Source: Caldanaerobius polysaccharolyticus DSM 13641 (GTDB taxonomy: Bacteria > Bacillota > Thermoanaerobacteria > Thermoanaerobacterales > Caldanaerobiaceae). Taken from it: DNA of 41,115 bases. Under the pieces are notes generated by a model. The model searched no databases, had not been told where the DNA came from, and worked only from the letters and a program-made list of their open reading frames with translations. The DNA is taken from NCBI RefSeq assembly GCF_000427425.1, contig NZ_KE386494.1, positions 746,393 to 787,507 of the forward strand, written 5' to 3'. This document shows, piece after piece, positions 1 through 9,591 of this stretch (the first letter of the stretch is position 1; every line of letters begins with the position of its first letter). The translations under genes and the position numbers were made by a program.

Positions 1-267
1 CAGCAATCGAGCATACATCGCGTGAAGGATTATATGTTTGGTCGATGTGTAGTCAAGCCTAAAATGAACTCACTGCGTTCGGGCTTGACAACCCATCTTC
101 CCAAACATAGATAGTAGCTATGCGATGTATGCATAGGTATCAAGTGGCACTTGATAGATTTAATCATAGTGAAATTTAATGAAACAATATTTAAATATCA
201 AGGTTCTTTATTAATCTTGTTAAAGGTCGACCTTTTTGGTTGATTACAAATCATATTATACGAGGAG
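1..267 (+). repeat. Structured repeat copy A (inverted partner at 37570-37824)
   Basis: This stretch has no gene. It is a near-identical inverted copy of 37570-37824, with a handful of substitutions and one 12-nt insertion at about 20-31; similarity reaches the window edge, so it may continue leftward. The first 132 nt can fold as nested stems: 11-21 with 122-132 (11 bp), 33-41 with 101-109 (9 bp), 52-59 with 82-89 (8 bp) and an apical 66-69/77-80 stem closing the loop TCACTGC. A 19-nt palindrome (138-156, arms TATCAAGTG/CACTTGATA) and a 14-bp palindrome AAAGGTCGACCTTT (222-235) follow. The repeat ends at CGAGGAG (261-267). The architecture suggests a structured RNA or the end of a mobile element; the family is not recognised with certainty. 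Confidence 0.85.
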
Positions 268-300
268 AGAACTCCTTTATATTTGTATTTGCAACATCAT

Positions 301-1626
301 CTAATCTTTTTTGGCCAGTTCTTCATTTACTCTTTTTTCTAATTCCGACAATACAGAATTGATGTCTTTGTTGTTATGCCAAAACTGATCTGTCACTTCT
401 GTATAAATATCATTGACTTTATTATGAGTAAGCATGGCATAAGGATAAACATCTGCATTTATAAACCAATTAATCATCGGTTTAAAGCTTTCGCCATAAA
501 CCTTATCACTATACCATTTCTTCATACCTTCTTCTGTATACAATGATTTCCTATCTGGTAACCACAAACCTTCTTTAACATTTTGGATCTGATACTGATC
601 CGATGACAGGAAACTTATAAGCTTCCAAGCTTCTTCTGGATGCTTGGTCTTGGCCCACGCAGCATGCATATGCGCCTGAACATGGGTTGTTGAATATTTA
701 AATTTGGGTAAAACACCTACTCCGACCCGGAAATTCATTTGAGATAACTCTTGTAATGACCACGATCCATCAGCTAACATAGCAACCTTTCCCGTTTCAA
801 GCATCTGATGAGGCTGCATTCCTACCATCTCTAAAGTTGTTGCATCAGGTGCTGCATTATCAACCTTACGCAAATTCAACACCGCTTGAAAAACCTCTCT
901 AGCTTCAGGTGTATTTATTATCATTTTATCATAATTATCATTAAATATCTTGACCCCGTTCTCCATAAGAAGAGCGGTTGTCACATATTGTTGCTCAAAT
1001 CCATAAGCACCATATTGTATTACTTTATTACCCTGCTTTATAGTGAGTTTCTTCGCCACATCTCTAAACTGATCCCACGTCCATGCTTTATTAGGATCAC
1101 TTGGTGGATATGGAAGACCAGCTTTGTCAAATAAGTCTTTATTATAAAATAACTCAGGACCTACTATACAACTTATAATTCCGTATAATCTGCCATTTAC
1201 TTTCATAAGTCTCATAGTACCTGGGAGAAAATCGTCCTCTTTATATTCACTATTTTTAAAGTAATCAGTAATGTCTAATAGCTGTCCTTCTGTAGCCAAT
1301 TTTCTATATAAATCAGTACCAGCAAAGAAAACATCAGGAGCAGCATTACCAGCTAACATAGTCATTAATTTAGAAGCATAATTAGACCCTGGAACTGTGG
1401 TATATTCAACTTTAATATTAGGATTCATTTTCATAAATTCTGCAAGTCCATTTTTTACACTTTTCGTTTCCAACGGACTGGCTTCCCAACCCATCATTTT
1501 TAAAGTGACAACTTTATTATTATCTGTTCCTTTTTGGTTCCCAGTCTGCTTAATGTGTCCCGAACATCCACTCATCAGTATACCCAGTAGGAACATACAC
1601 GCAATCAATAAAGAACTCTTTCTCAT
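301..1626 (-). CDS. ABC sugar transporter, extracellular solute-binding lipoprotein
   Basis: A family 1 extracellular solute-binding protein of 441 residues that captures a sugar or oligosaccharide outside the membrane and hands it to the permeases encoded just upstream. A signal peptide ends in a lipobox (LMSGC) with lipidated Cys21, so the mature protein is membrane-anchored. The body carries the usual pattern, including APDVFFAGTDLYRKLA and a C-terminal PEEAWKLISFLSSDQYQ segment. The start is ATG with GGGGG about 9 nt upstream. It is the last gene of a three-gene operon (permease-permease-binding protein) and, as is common, no ATPase is present, so a shared MsmX-type ATPase is expected elsewhere. 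The substrate is not readable; the adjacent RG operon suggests a pectin-derived sugar. The stop lies 33 nt from repeat copy A. Confidence 0.93.
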   Translation of the reverse strand: MRKSSLLIACMFLLGILMSGCSGHIKQTGNQKGTDNNKVVTLKMMGWEASPLETKSVKNGLAEFMKMNPNIKVEYTTVPGSNYASKLMTMLAGNAAPDVFFAGTDLYRKLATEGQLLDITDYFKNSEYKEDDFLPGTMRLMKVNGRLYGIISCIVGPELFYNKDLFDKAGLPYPPSDPNKAWTWDQFRDVAKKLTIKQGNKVIQYGAYGFEQQYVTTALLMENGVKIFNDNYDKMIINTPEAREVFQAVLNLRKVDNAAPDATTLEMVGMQPHQMLETGKVAMLADGSWSLQELSQMNFRVGVGVLPKFKYSTTHVQAHMHAAWAKTKHPEEAWKLISFLSSDQYQIQNVKEGLWLPDRKSLYTEEGMKKWYSDKVYGESFKPMINWFINADVYPYAMLTHNKVNDIYTEVTDQFWHNNKDINSVLSELEKRVNEELAKKD

Positions 1627-1765
1627 TTTCGAAACCCCCTTGGATAAATTTACAACAATCGAATATCTTTAAAACACCATATTTCCGCTTTTTCACATTT
1701 ACTATCACCCCCTTCTCTGAAACCTCACTTCCGTAGCTTTATATATCCCTCCTTTGCCATATGCT

Positions 1766-2593
1766 TTAACCTTCTTTTAATCCTGAAAGCGTTACACCCT
1801 TAATAAATAAATCCTGTGCTGCCAAAAATACAACAAGTATAGGAATTAAGCTAATAGTAGTTCCTGCCATTAACGCTGGCCAATCAGTTGAATACATACC
1901 TTGCATTGAAGCCAAACCTAAAGGCAATGTCATTTTATTTTGAGAATTTATATAAACCAACGGCGCCAGAAAATCATTCCAAATACCCATAAAAACAAAT
2001 ATGCCTAATGTAGCAATAGCAGGCTTTGACAATGGCAAAAATATGCGCCAATATATATCAAATGGTGTACAACCATCTATCCTAGCAGCTTCCTCTAATT
2101 CTTTAGGAATGGTCAGGAAAAACTGACGCATTAAAAATGTACCAAAAGCTGACACTAAAGCAGGTAAAATAAGTGAATAATGCGTATCTACCAAGCCATA
2201 AGTCTTCATTAAAATGAAATTGGGAATCATTGTAACCTGGCCTGGAATCATCATTGTAGCTAGATACAAAGCAAATATAGAATCTCTAAACCTGAAATTT
2301 AACCTGGCAAACACAAATCCTGCCATAGAACTTGTTACTAGTTGAGCAAACACCACGATTATTGATATTTTTAAACTATTTAGAAAAAATAACCAAAACG
2401 GAAACCTCTCTGTTAACTTTGTGTAATTTTGCCATACTATTTTACTCCCGAAAAATTTTGGAGGAAACACAAATACTTCGCTCAATGGTTTTAATGATGT
2501 ACTAATCATCCAAAGAAAAGGAAGTATCATTGTAATAGCGCCTAGCATCAATATTATATGTGTAATAATAATCGTACTTTTCTTTTTCTTCAT
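1766..2593 (-). CDS. ABC sugar transporter permease, MalG/UgpE-like
   Basis: An inner-membrane permease subunit of about 275 residues with six predicted hydrophobic segments. The cytoplasmic EAA loop is visible (EELEEAARIDGCTPFDIYWR), which contacts the ATPase in this family. An upstream in-frame ATG would add nine residues and overlap the preceding gene, but GGGGG sits 7 nt before the Met of MKKKKSTIII, so that start is preferred. It follows the first permease with an 11-nt gap and precedes the binding protein by about 140 nt with no obvious terminator. It belongs to the carbohydrate uptake 1 (CUT1) type importers. Confidence 0.92.
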   Translation of the reverse strand: MKKKKSTIIITHIILMLGAITMILPFLWMISTSLKPLSEVFVFPPKFFGSKIVWQNYTKLTERFPFWLFFLNSLKISIIVVFAQLVTSSMAGFVFARLNFRFRDSIFALYLATMMIPGQVTMIPNFILMKTYGLVDTHYSLILPALVSAFGTFLMRQFFLTIPKELEEAARIDGCTPFDIYWRIFLPLSKPAIATLGIFVFMGIWNDFLAPLVYINSQNKMTLPLGLASMQGMYSTDWPALMAGTTISLIPILVVFLAAQDLFIKGVTLSGLKEG

Positions 2594-2604
2594 GATTCTA
2601 CCCC

Positions 2605-3489
2605 CTAATAAATAACCCATTTTTTCTGGAAAATAAACTGAATTAAAGTAATTACAAATATAATAAAGAATAATACATACGCAAGGGCACTCGCATATCC
2701 CATCCTAAAATACTGAAATGCATTTTGATATAAATAATGAACCAGAACTGATGTAGACCGACCAGGTCCTCCTCCTGTCATTAAAAAAACTGAGTCAAAT
2801 ACCTGAAAAGAGCTTATAAAACTCATTATTATTACAAAAAATGTCGTAGGAGAAAGTAATGGCACCGTGACATTTTTAAATTTTACCCACCAATTTGCCC
2901 CTTCAATATCAGCTGCCTCATAGTATGAGGAAGGTATTCCCTGAAGACCCGCAAGGAATAGAAGCATATTAAACCCCAGACCCTTCCATACATTAGTTAC
3001 TATAATAGCAGGCATAGCCCACCGCGGATCACTCAACCACGCAGGTCCCTTTATTCCCACTAAACTCAGCAAATAATTTAATAAACCATAGTCGGGATTA
3101 AAAATCCATTGCCATACCATAGCAACAGCAACCATCGATGAAATAACAGGTAAGAAGTAAGCCGTTCTATAGAACTTTATTCCAGCAATTTTTTGATCTA
3201 ACGCAATAGCTAAAAATAATGAAATAATGATTCCTACAGGAACCGTTATCACGCTATAATAAAATGTATTTATTACCACCTGTTTAAAAATCTGATCATG
3301 TAACAAATCAACGTAATTTTTTAAACCTATCCACTTTACCGGAGACATCATATCGTACTCAGTAAAGCTCAATAAGAACGCTGCAATTACAGGAAATAAT
3401 GTAAATATAAAAAATCCCAGCGCATTAGGGAGTAAAAGTAAAATGGCCCAAAAAGTATCTGAATACATAAGCTTATTTTTTATTTTCAT
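2605..3489 (-). CDS. ABC sugar transporter permease, MalF/UgpA-like
   Basis: The first gene of the three-gene importer operon, 294 residues, with six hydrophobic segments. The EAA motif reads [20 protein letters not shown] and is followed by [13 protein letters not shown], typical of MalF/UgpA/LacF permeases. The start is ATG with GAAAGAGG about 6 nt upstream. The 5' region (3490-4000) holds the presumed promoter, an inverted repeat and an element shared with the RG operon, so this gene is the likely point of control for uptake. It pairs with the downstream MalG-like permease to form the transmembrane heterodimer. Confidence 0.92.
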   Translation of the reverse strand: MKIKNKLMYSDTFWAILLLLPNALGFFIFTLFPVIAAFLLSFTEYDMMSPVKWIGLKNYVDLLHDQIFKQVVINTFYYSVITVPVGIIISLFLAIALDQKIAGIKFYRTAYFLPVISSMVAVAMVWQWIFNPDYGLLNYLLSLVGIKGPAWLSDPRWAMPAIIVTNVWKGLGFNMLLFLAGLQGIPSSYYEAADIEGANWWVKFKNVTVPLLSPTTFFVIIMSFISSFQVFDSVFLMTGGGPGRSTSVLVHYLYQNAFQYFRMGYASALAYVLFFIIFVITLIQFIFQKKWVIY

Positions 3490-3767
3490 AATGTACCTCT
3501 TCCTTTCTCGAATACTTGCTTATTCCATTTTCTCCTTTAGAAAACATCTGGGATACATAACTAATAACCTTATTCCTCCACAGCATCAAATAAAATCATA
3601 TTCAGTACCTGCAAATAATAAGTGTTATATATTGTCGCAATCTATATGTAACATTCACTTTCTATTTGCTTAACTTCTCTTATACCGTTCTCTTAAAACA
3701 ATTAATTAGCATTAATCACCTAAAAAGCGTTTTTATTTGTATACCACCTTCCTTTCATTTTCGTAGT

Positions 3768-3806
3768 ATACGTACATTTTGTAAATAAAAATTAAAATGT
3801 ACGTAT
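3768..3806. promoter_or_regulatory. Paired palindromic operator candidate (AraR/GntR-like)
   Basis: A perfect 13-bp inverted repeat, ATACGTACATTTT (3768-3780) and AAAATGTACGTAT (3794-3806), with a 13-nt spacer. Each arm has an ACGT core, and the two cores are 31 bp apart, about three helical turns. TGTACGTA resembles the core of Bacillus AraR boxes (GntR family fused to a sugar-sensing domain). It lies between the presumed promoter (about 3815-3850, minus strand) and the permease gene at 3489, so a repressor bound here would block transcription. It could instead be an mRNA hairpin. Confidence 0.55.
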
Positions 3807-3841
3807 ATCTTCATCTTCTGCTTTTAGAATACTCTTTTATA

Positions 3842-3890
3842 AAAACATTTTCAAAGCCCAAATTTGACCAAATTCACCGAATATTCTCCG
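3842..3890 (-). promoter_or_regulatory. Shared upstream element, copy 1, with promoter-like sequence
   Basis: A 49-bp segment about 88% identical to 16148-16196. Both lie upstream of sugar-import operons on the minus strand. It contains a GAATATTC dyad, a CAAATTTG palindrome and, read on the minus strand, TTGAAA followed after 17 nt by TATTCT, a plausible -35/-10 pair. The dyad is upstream of the -35, the usual place for an activator site. The rest of the 3490-4145 gap is AT-rich; it also holds a direct repeat of TTTTTCTCC at 3930-3948 and a small stem at 3980-3999. Confidence 0.6.
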
Positions 3891-4094
3891 TTTTTTTTTT
3901 TTTCAGAATAATACTCGCGATCTCTCATTTTTTCTCCATTTTTCTCCTATATGTGTTAAGATACCTTGCAAAAACCCATATTACCTGCCTCGAGGTAATC
4001 CAGCGGTAAATGCCCTTCACATTCAACAACACGTTTTCAAACTCTTTCTTTGTTCCTTCAATTTTTTTATTTTGTCTAATAAACAACCAGACAT

Positions 4095-4131
4095 AAAAAG
4101 GTATGGCATTTATTTAAACGCGCCATACCTT
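4095..4131 (-). terminator. Rho-independent terminator of the RG operon
   Basis: On the minus strand a perfect 10-bp stem AAGGTATGGC/GCCATACCTT (arms at 4122-4131 and 4098-4107) is followed by a run of five T. It lies just after the stop of the PL11 gene and ends the long operon that starts near 16130. Confidence 0.88.
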
Positions 4132-4145
4132 AAATATCACATAAC

Positions 4146-5192
4146 TCATTTTTGCGCTTTATGAGGAGCTAAATAAATATTCGGCCTCGGTGGGTTAGCC
4201 ATGCCCCCGCCTAAATAAAAGCTCGTATGGGGAGGCTGGTTATAAGCTACATTCTGCCATGCAATACCAAGCCTGTATACAGGATCGTGCATCAGCGTGT
4301 ATATACGATGTTCAGTAACTTCTGTAGTTGTATAGATACGGAGTGCAGTGCTATCAGCCGTTTTCCATATCACTTCTTCCCTCCAATCCCCCAGTATATC
4401 GGCCTGCAGCGAAGGAGTAGCTTTTGTGCCGTTATTTGAAGTGCATCCCTCAGCTGTAAGCAAATTAATGGTTTGATTATTTACATAATCCCACTTGTCG
4501 ATCCTATTTGAGTCAAGAAGCTCGCGAAGCAGATCTCCATCCCACCAGATGGCAAAATTTATCGACGACGGTTTGCTGTCAGCTATCTTTTCCCATTTAC
4601 AACTGTACAAGCCATATGGGCCAGCAGCCCACATCTCCTCACCTGGATACCTAGGATCCACATCAGCTGATAAGCCCCTTCCGGTATCTTTTGTGGTAGA
4701 CAATCCCCATACTATCTCACCTGTCCTGGCATCGTGCATTTCTATGCCGGCACCGGACGGTACTTCGTGAACCTGAAATACTTCAAGGCCCGGCCTGCTG
4801 GGATCTAAATCCCCTACATGCATGGCATCTCCATGGCCTAAACCCGTAGTATAAAGCCCCTTTCCGTCGTGGTCTATAACGGACGATCCATATATGATCT
4901 CATCTTTACCATCGCCATCCACATCCGCCACGCTTAAATTGTGGTTGCCCTGTCCGGCATACCTTGAATTACCAGGGTCATTGCTGTCAAACCTCCATAA
5001 CTTGGTAAGCTTTCCGTCCCTCCAGTTATACGCCACAAGCACCGTCCTCGTATAATAACCGCGGGCTATAACAAGACTTGGCCTCTCGCCATCCAGGTAC
5101 GCTACGGCTGCGAGAAAACGATCTACGCGGTTGCCATAACTATCTCCCCAATCAGCAACATTACCTCTAGGTGGATCGTAATCCGTGGTCAC
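4146..5192 (-). pseudogene. yesW: Rhamnogalacturonan lyase PL11, C-terminal part (frameshifted)
   Basis: The C-terminal half (about 348 residues) of a polysaccharide lyase family 11 RG lyase, which cuts the rhamnose-galacturonate backbone of RG-I by beta-elimination. It opens with TTDYDPPRGNVADWGDSYGN, highly characteristic of YesW/YesX, and carries a calcium-site type repeat (DVDGDGKDEI) of the eight-bladed propeller. The N-terminal half lies immediately upstream in another frame. Loss of one base in the CC pair near 5254 explains the split: restoring one G on the coding strand gives the expected sequence running from the N-terminal frame straight into TTDYDP. Either the gene is broken or the consensus has an error; both halves are otherwise intact. 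Confidence 0.88.
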
Positions 5193-6088
5193 CAGCGCTT
5201 TACCTGTCTTTCCGTCAAATATAGTAAGGTATTCAGGGCCTGAAAGTATTCGACCTGTGCGTTGCGGTAATCCGCATTGGGATCGCCAATTACCTTTCCT
5301 ATCCCATCAACAGTCCCATCTGCTGTCTTACAGGCAATTTCAGCCCTGCCGTCGCCGTCCAAGTCATATACCATAAATTGAGTATAGTGTGCACCTGCGC
5401 GTATGTTTTTGCCCAGGTCAATTCTCCACATCAATTTGCCATTGAGTTTATAAGCATCAATGTACACATTGCCTGTATATCCATTCTGTGCGTTGTCCTT
5501 GGAATTGGATGGATCCCATTTAAGCACAACCTCATACTGACCGTCGCCGTCGAGATCCCCTACGCTGGCGTCATTGGCGCTATAAGTATAGGAAACACCA
5601 TCTGGCGTGATGCCATCTGCCGGTTTTTGAAGAGGAATTGAGAGGTAATTTGTGCTCCATACCTTTACTTTTTCAGACGGTGGCAATTCTTTGCCGTCCA
5701 CAACAGCACGGATATAATAAATTGAATTTAAATTACCATCAGGATCTAAGTAATTCGTACTTGTCCCTATAGGCGAAGAGTTTATCTTTTTCCCGTCGCG
5801 GTAAATGTTAAAAGAAATGCTATCAGGATCGGTACCCAACAACCGCCACCCAATGTAGACGCCATTGTCTATTTTTACGGCTATTAAACCTCGATCCAGG
5901 TTTTCCATTTGGCGCTTCATTTCTGGCATTTTATTTACAACCTCCTTTAACACCGTATTTTGAGCACTGCCGCCATTTGAATATCGCTGTCCGCTCATAC
6001 CCCAATACAGCGTAGTGGGCACAAAAGCAAATATAAACACGGCTGCTATCATAAAGTAAAACTTAAAACCTTTTAAAACTTTAAACAC
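5189..6088 (-). pseudogene. yesW: Rhamnogalacturonan lyase PL11, N-terminal part (frameshifted)
   Basis: The N-terminal half of the PL11 lyase. It has an N-terminal hydrophobic segment (about residues 9-30), a signal peptide or membrane anchor, so the enzyme is exported, unlike the other degradative proteins of the operon. It then shows the PL11 opening (MENLDRGLIAVKIDNGVYIG), a WRLLGTDPDSISFNIYRDG segment and calcium-binding blades DLDGDGQYEV and DLDGDGRAEI. After GDPNADYRNAQ the frame shifts and ends in about 20 unrelated residues. The start is GTG with GAGGGGGAG about 8 nt upstream. It is the last gene of the RG operon, 32 nt after the GH106-like gene. Confidence 0.88.
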
Positions 6089-6120
6089 CGATACTCCCCC
6101 TCACATAATTTTTTATTGAT

Positions 6121-8640
6121 TTAACTATTATAAGACACAATCCTCACAGGTCCCATAAGACCTGAAGGAACCATTTCCATATCAAATTTTATGGAAACAG
6201 AAAGATAAAAGTTTTTCAAAGCTTCCTGTCTGAGTTTCTCCGCCTTTGAAGCATCCCCCAGTATTTCGCTCGCTGGTGTATTTCTCACCTCAATCATTAC
6301 TACATTTGCTCCTGGCTTCAGAATATGGGTCACATCCCACCTAAAAGGGCGCCAAGCGCAGAGCCCCAGATCTTCTCCGTTTACCCAGGCTCTGGCTGAA
6401 TACATTACCCTGCCGCACTCCAGGAAAAGCCTCTTACGGGTTTTAAGCACATCTTCAGGAAAAGTAAATTCTTTGCAGTAGTATGCGGCGCCTGAATAAG
6501 CAGGATGCCCTAATTGTTCCCAGCTCAAAAGGAGAGCCTTTCTTTCATCTTCCCCTATCTTAATATTCCACAATTGGTCAGAAAGGTCCAGGACGACCTC
6601 ACCTCTATCCATAAGCAAATCTCTTCCTTCCGCAGCGGGGAGAGATTCCCCCACAGCTATAAATTTTGATTCAAAAGGCTCAAGTACAAGGGGTATTTTC
6701 ACATATCCATTTCCTGCTGGCATGCAATCAAGAGCCCTCACCTTGCCCGTTCGCGCATCCCATACCTGAACTTTCCCAGAACCATAAAGCAAGGCATAAG
6801 TCGTTACCTTCTCATCCTTTTCGTTGAAAAAGAAATATATCTCACCGTCTACCAGACGCCTATGGGCATACTTTATGGAGGGATAAACTCCTTCAATTTC
6901 CACATCGGGCGCAGGTAGCGCCTCAAGCACATTGGCCTGTACCTTACCCGAAGGCTCCCACAGTGACCAGCTCATATCGGCATAATCACAAGCGCGAAGA
7001 AAGCTTTTTTCTACCACTAAAGGTGGCTTGTCGCCTAAATACACCACTTTTTTGCCTTCTAGAGCAAAACCGCGCAATAGCTCAAGGGCTTTTTGGGATA
7101 TGACGGATACTCCAGGCACGATGATACATCTATACCTTGAAATCAGACCCAAGCATATGGCCTGCTCATCGACAAAATCAAAATCCCTCTGGTGCTCCAG
7201 CAGTTCCCCCGCAACATCAAGGGTGTTTTTTAACGCCTGTTCATCTCCCAGCCACATGCTTAATGTAGGAAAATACAGACCGATCTGAGCTGAAGGTTCA
7301 CCGGCTGACAAAAGGTAACAGATCCTATTTATGTAATCTATAATAAGTGGAAAATGCTCTGATTGAGGGTTTTTGTGATCTCTATCCATAAAAATCGCCG
7401 TTAAAAAGAAGTTGATACCGCGCACAGCCTGATGATCTATCACCCACTTCGCCTGTTCAATGGAAAGACCCCGCCCATACACCGCAAAACTCTCACTAAA
7501 CGCCCGTTTTCTGTCAAACAGATGAGCGGCTGAAGAAGCCAGCTTGGGAAAATCGGCTGCTTTATCCATCCATATCTGGCGCCATATAGCGTCTACAGCA
7601 GGGATGTGAACATAGCGCATACACCTGAAAAAGTCTCCCTCGCTTTTTGTAAGCTGCATGAGCATATCCTCGTGATTCAAGTGCACAATGTAGTTGAGGC
7701 GGTTTCTCTCGCACCATTCTGCTTGAGGTTTAAAAAAGTTCTCGCAAAACAAGGCAGACCACACGTCCCAATAGTCAGCTTTGGCCCGGCGCACCTCTTC
7801 AGACATCACCGGCGCAAAAAAGTACGGGATATAAGGCTGTATTTCATAACCTTTTTCTCTACTAAACCTATCAAAAATACCAGGGGTCCAGGGTATGCCC
7901 TGAATACTGTAGTCAGGCTCATCGCCAAAAAAGCCCAACACTGTCTTGCCAAATTCATCTCCTATGTGCTTTTTGTACCTTTCGTGGACATCTTGCAGAA
8001 ACTGATGGGTAGCGTTTTTATCCAGATAATCACAAAGGGAATAGGTAGTGTCCTTGGCTCCAGTAGGATGATGTACATATCGAGTGGGAGAGGTTAGAAA
8101 ATCCCATTTTATCATCATAACTTGCCAATGTCCCTTTGGGACCGTCCAATCCAACCTTCCACCCTTTATATCAAGGGCTATGCTCTGCTGGGTTTCGCTT
8201 TCCACCGCCAATACCCCTACGGTGTTATGTGAAAGATCTCTTATTACTCTTGTGCCCTCTTTTACCTCTATTTTTTCACCCACCACCAAAGCTTTCATGC
8301 GAAGGCGTGGATGTCGCCGGGTAAATTCCCCACCGGCAAAGCCACTGGGATAGCTCCCTTCATCTGCTATCCACACTTTTATATCCCTTTTTTTTGCTTC
8401 CTTTACAGTAAACCGAATCCTTTCAAACCATTCATGAGAAAGGTACCCGGGTTCCACACCATGGCCAGCTCCTATAAGTACCTGTTTTATACCCAGAGAC
8501 TTCACTTCGTCCAGTTCGCGGCATACCCTCACCTCTGTCATGGGACCTGCCCATATCCACCAGTGCACCACGCTATAGCAAGCAGGCGGATCACAAAAGT
8601 CCTTTGCTAAGTCTTTAAAACTGGAAAATCCTATCCCCAT
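6121..8640 (-). CDS. GH106-like alpha-L-rhamnosidase
   Basis: A cytoplasmic glycoside hydrolase of 839 residues, with no signal peptide. The N-terminus follows the GH106 pattern: a DPPACYSVVHWWIWAGPM opening, then ELDEVKSLGIKQVLIGAGHG, LSHEWFERIRFTVKEAKKR and DEGSYPSGFAGG. The middle has FFGDEPDYS, which contains acidic residues of a TIM-barrel active site. The C-terminal part looks like a jelly-roll or Ig-like module (SAAYYCKEFTFPEDV... RVMYSARAWVNGEDLG). GH106 enzymes release terminal alpha-L-rhamnose from RG oligosaccharides, which fits the neighbours. It starts 9 nt after the CE12-type gene. Confidence in the hydrolase is high; the exact family is by recall only. Confidence 0.8.
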   Translation of the reverse strand: MGIGFSSFKDLAKDFCDPPACYSVVHWWIWAGPMTEVRVCRELDEVKSLGIKQVLIGAGHGVEPGYLSHEWFERIRFTVKEAKKRDIKVWIADEGSYPSGFAGGEFTRRHPRLRMKALVVGEKIEVKEGTRVIRDLSHNTVGVLAVESETQQSIALDIKGGRLDWTVPKGHWQVMMIKWDFLTSPTRYVHHPTGAKDTTYSLCDYLDKNATHQFLQDVHERYKKHIGDEFGKTVLGFFGDEPDYSIQGIPWTPGIFDRFSREKGYEIQPYIPYFFAPVMSEEVRRAKADYWDVWSALFCENFFKPQAEWCERNRLNYIVHLNHEDMLMQLTKSEGDFFRCMRYVHIPAVDAIWRQIWMDKAADFPKLASSAAHLFDRKRAFSESFAVYGRGLSIEQAKWVIDHQAVRGINFFLTAIFMDRDHKNPQSEHFPLIIDYINRICYLLSAGEPSAQIGLYFPTLSMWLGDEQALKNTLDVAGELLEHQRDFDFVDEQAICLGLISRYRCIIVPGVSVISQKALELLRGFALEGKKVVYLGDKPPLVVEKSFLRACDYADMSWSLWEPSGKVQANVLEALPAPDVEIEGVYPSIKYAHRRLVDGEIYFFFNEKDEKVTTYALLYGSGKVQVWDARTGKVRALDCMPAGNGYVKIPLVLEPFESKFIAVGESLPAAEGRDLLMDRGEVVLDLSDQLWNIKIGEDERKALLLSWEQLGHPAYSGAAYYCKEFTFPEDVLKTRKRLFLECGRVMYSARAWVNGEDLGLCAWRPFRWDVTHILKPGANVVMIEVRNTPASEILGDASKAEKLRQEALKNFYLSVSIKFDMEMVPSGLMGPVRIVSYNS

Positions 8641-8649
8641 TTTATCCCA

Positions 8650-9591
8650 TCACCCTTTGACATACATCGCCAATGGAAGCCCTTTTTCTTTTATTTCTTC
8701 TACCACCAGACGTGCCAGTTCGTAGGCTCCAAATTCGCTAAAATGGGTATTGTCTTCTATGCCGTCGGGGTATCCAGGATAATCTCCAGGAGAAGCATAG
8801 ACAAACAAAGCCTTTGTCCCCTCAGGGCCGTAATGATTAAAAAGCTTTTCACTTTTTGCATTAAGATCGATTAAAAACACCCCTTCTTCACAGGCCAGCT
8901 GCCTCATGGCCTCAGGATATTGCCCCAGCGTATTTACGATTTTGCCATTTTTATCAAAGAAGCGCCTGTGCATAGGAGTCACAAGGACAGGGATGGCCCC
9001 CTTTTCCCTCGCCTCATTTATGTAAATCTTGAGCATTTCTTTATATGTGGTATAGGGCTCAGTGTGGCGCCAATCCTCTTTTTGATCATTGTGGCCAAAC
9101 TGGACAAAAAGGTAATCCCCTTCTTTTATGGTCTTCAATATATCGTAAAGCCTTCCATTTTCTATAAAGCTTTTTGTAGACCTACCTGAGTAGGTATGGT
9201 TAGCAATAGCCACTTTGCTGGTAAAAAAGCATGGAAGCATCTGGCCCCATCCTGCCCATGGCTCTTTTCCCTGATCACATACGGTGGAATCCCCTGCTAT
9301 GTATATCACCGTCACATCACCGGCTTTTTTGACATCTATACCCCTCACCAGAGGCGCATGGCTATAAAACTCAAGGGTGAGTTTCCCTCCTCTTACGTTT
9401 GCAGCAAACTCTTTCTCTGTCAATCCCCCTGAAACAACCTCTTTAACCATGAGCCTCCTCGTCTGAGCCTTTACAGTGACCTCGCTTTTGCCGCTCTCAT
9501 CTCCTATTAATACCTTTACAATGTAATTGCCATCAGGTACGTCTACGCCCAACCTTAAAGTGCTCTTTTGCAAGATTTCTTTATCTGTCAC
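8650..9591 (-). CDS. SGNH hydrolase, CE12-type rhamnogalacturonan acetylesterase
   Basis: An esterase of 313 residues that would remove acetyl groups from RG-I galacturonate. Residues 1-90 look like a small beta-rich domain, as in some bacterial RG acetylesterases. The SGNH domain follows: block I IAGDSTVCD with Ser102, block II YSGRSTKSF, block III FGHNDQKED and block V DNTHFSEFGA giving the Asp/His pair. No signal peptide is seen, so the action is likely intracellular on imported acetylated oligomers. The start is GTG with AGGAGGGGGAG just upstream; it overlaps the end of the YetA-like gene by 11 nt, implying coupled translation. YesT/YesY/RhgT proteins are the comparison. Confidence 0.87.
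   Translation of the reverse strand: MTDKEILQKSTLRLGVDVPDGNYIVKVLIGDESGKSEVTVKAQTRRLMVKEVVSGGLTEKEFAANVRGGKLTLEFYSHAPLVRGIDVKKAGDVTVIYIAGDSTVCDQGKEPWAGWGQMLPCFFTSKVAIANHTYSGRSTKSFIENGRLYDILKTIKEGDYLFVQFGHNDQKEDWRHTEPYTTYKEMLKIYINEAREKGAIPVLVTPMHRRFFDKNGKIVNTLGQYPEAMRQLACEEGVFLIDLNAKSEKLFNHYGPEGTKALFVYASPGDYPGYPDGIEDNTHFSEFGAYELARLVVEEIKEKGLPLAMYVKG

Noticed and set aside
138-156. Terminator for the binding-protein gene in TATCAAGTGGCACTTGATA
   Set aside because: No T-run on either side, and it lies within the repeat; more likely a protein-binding palindrome.
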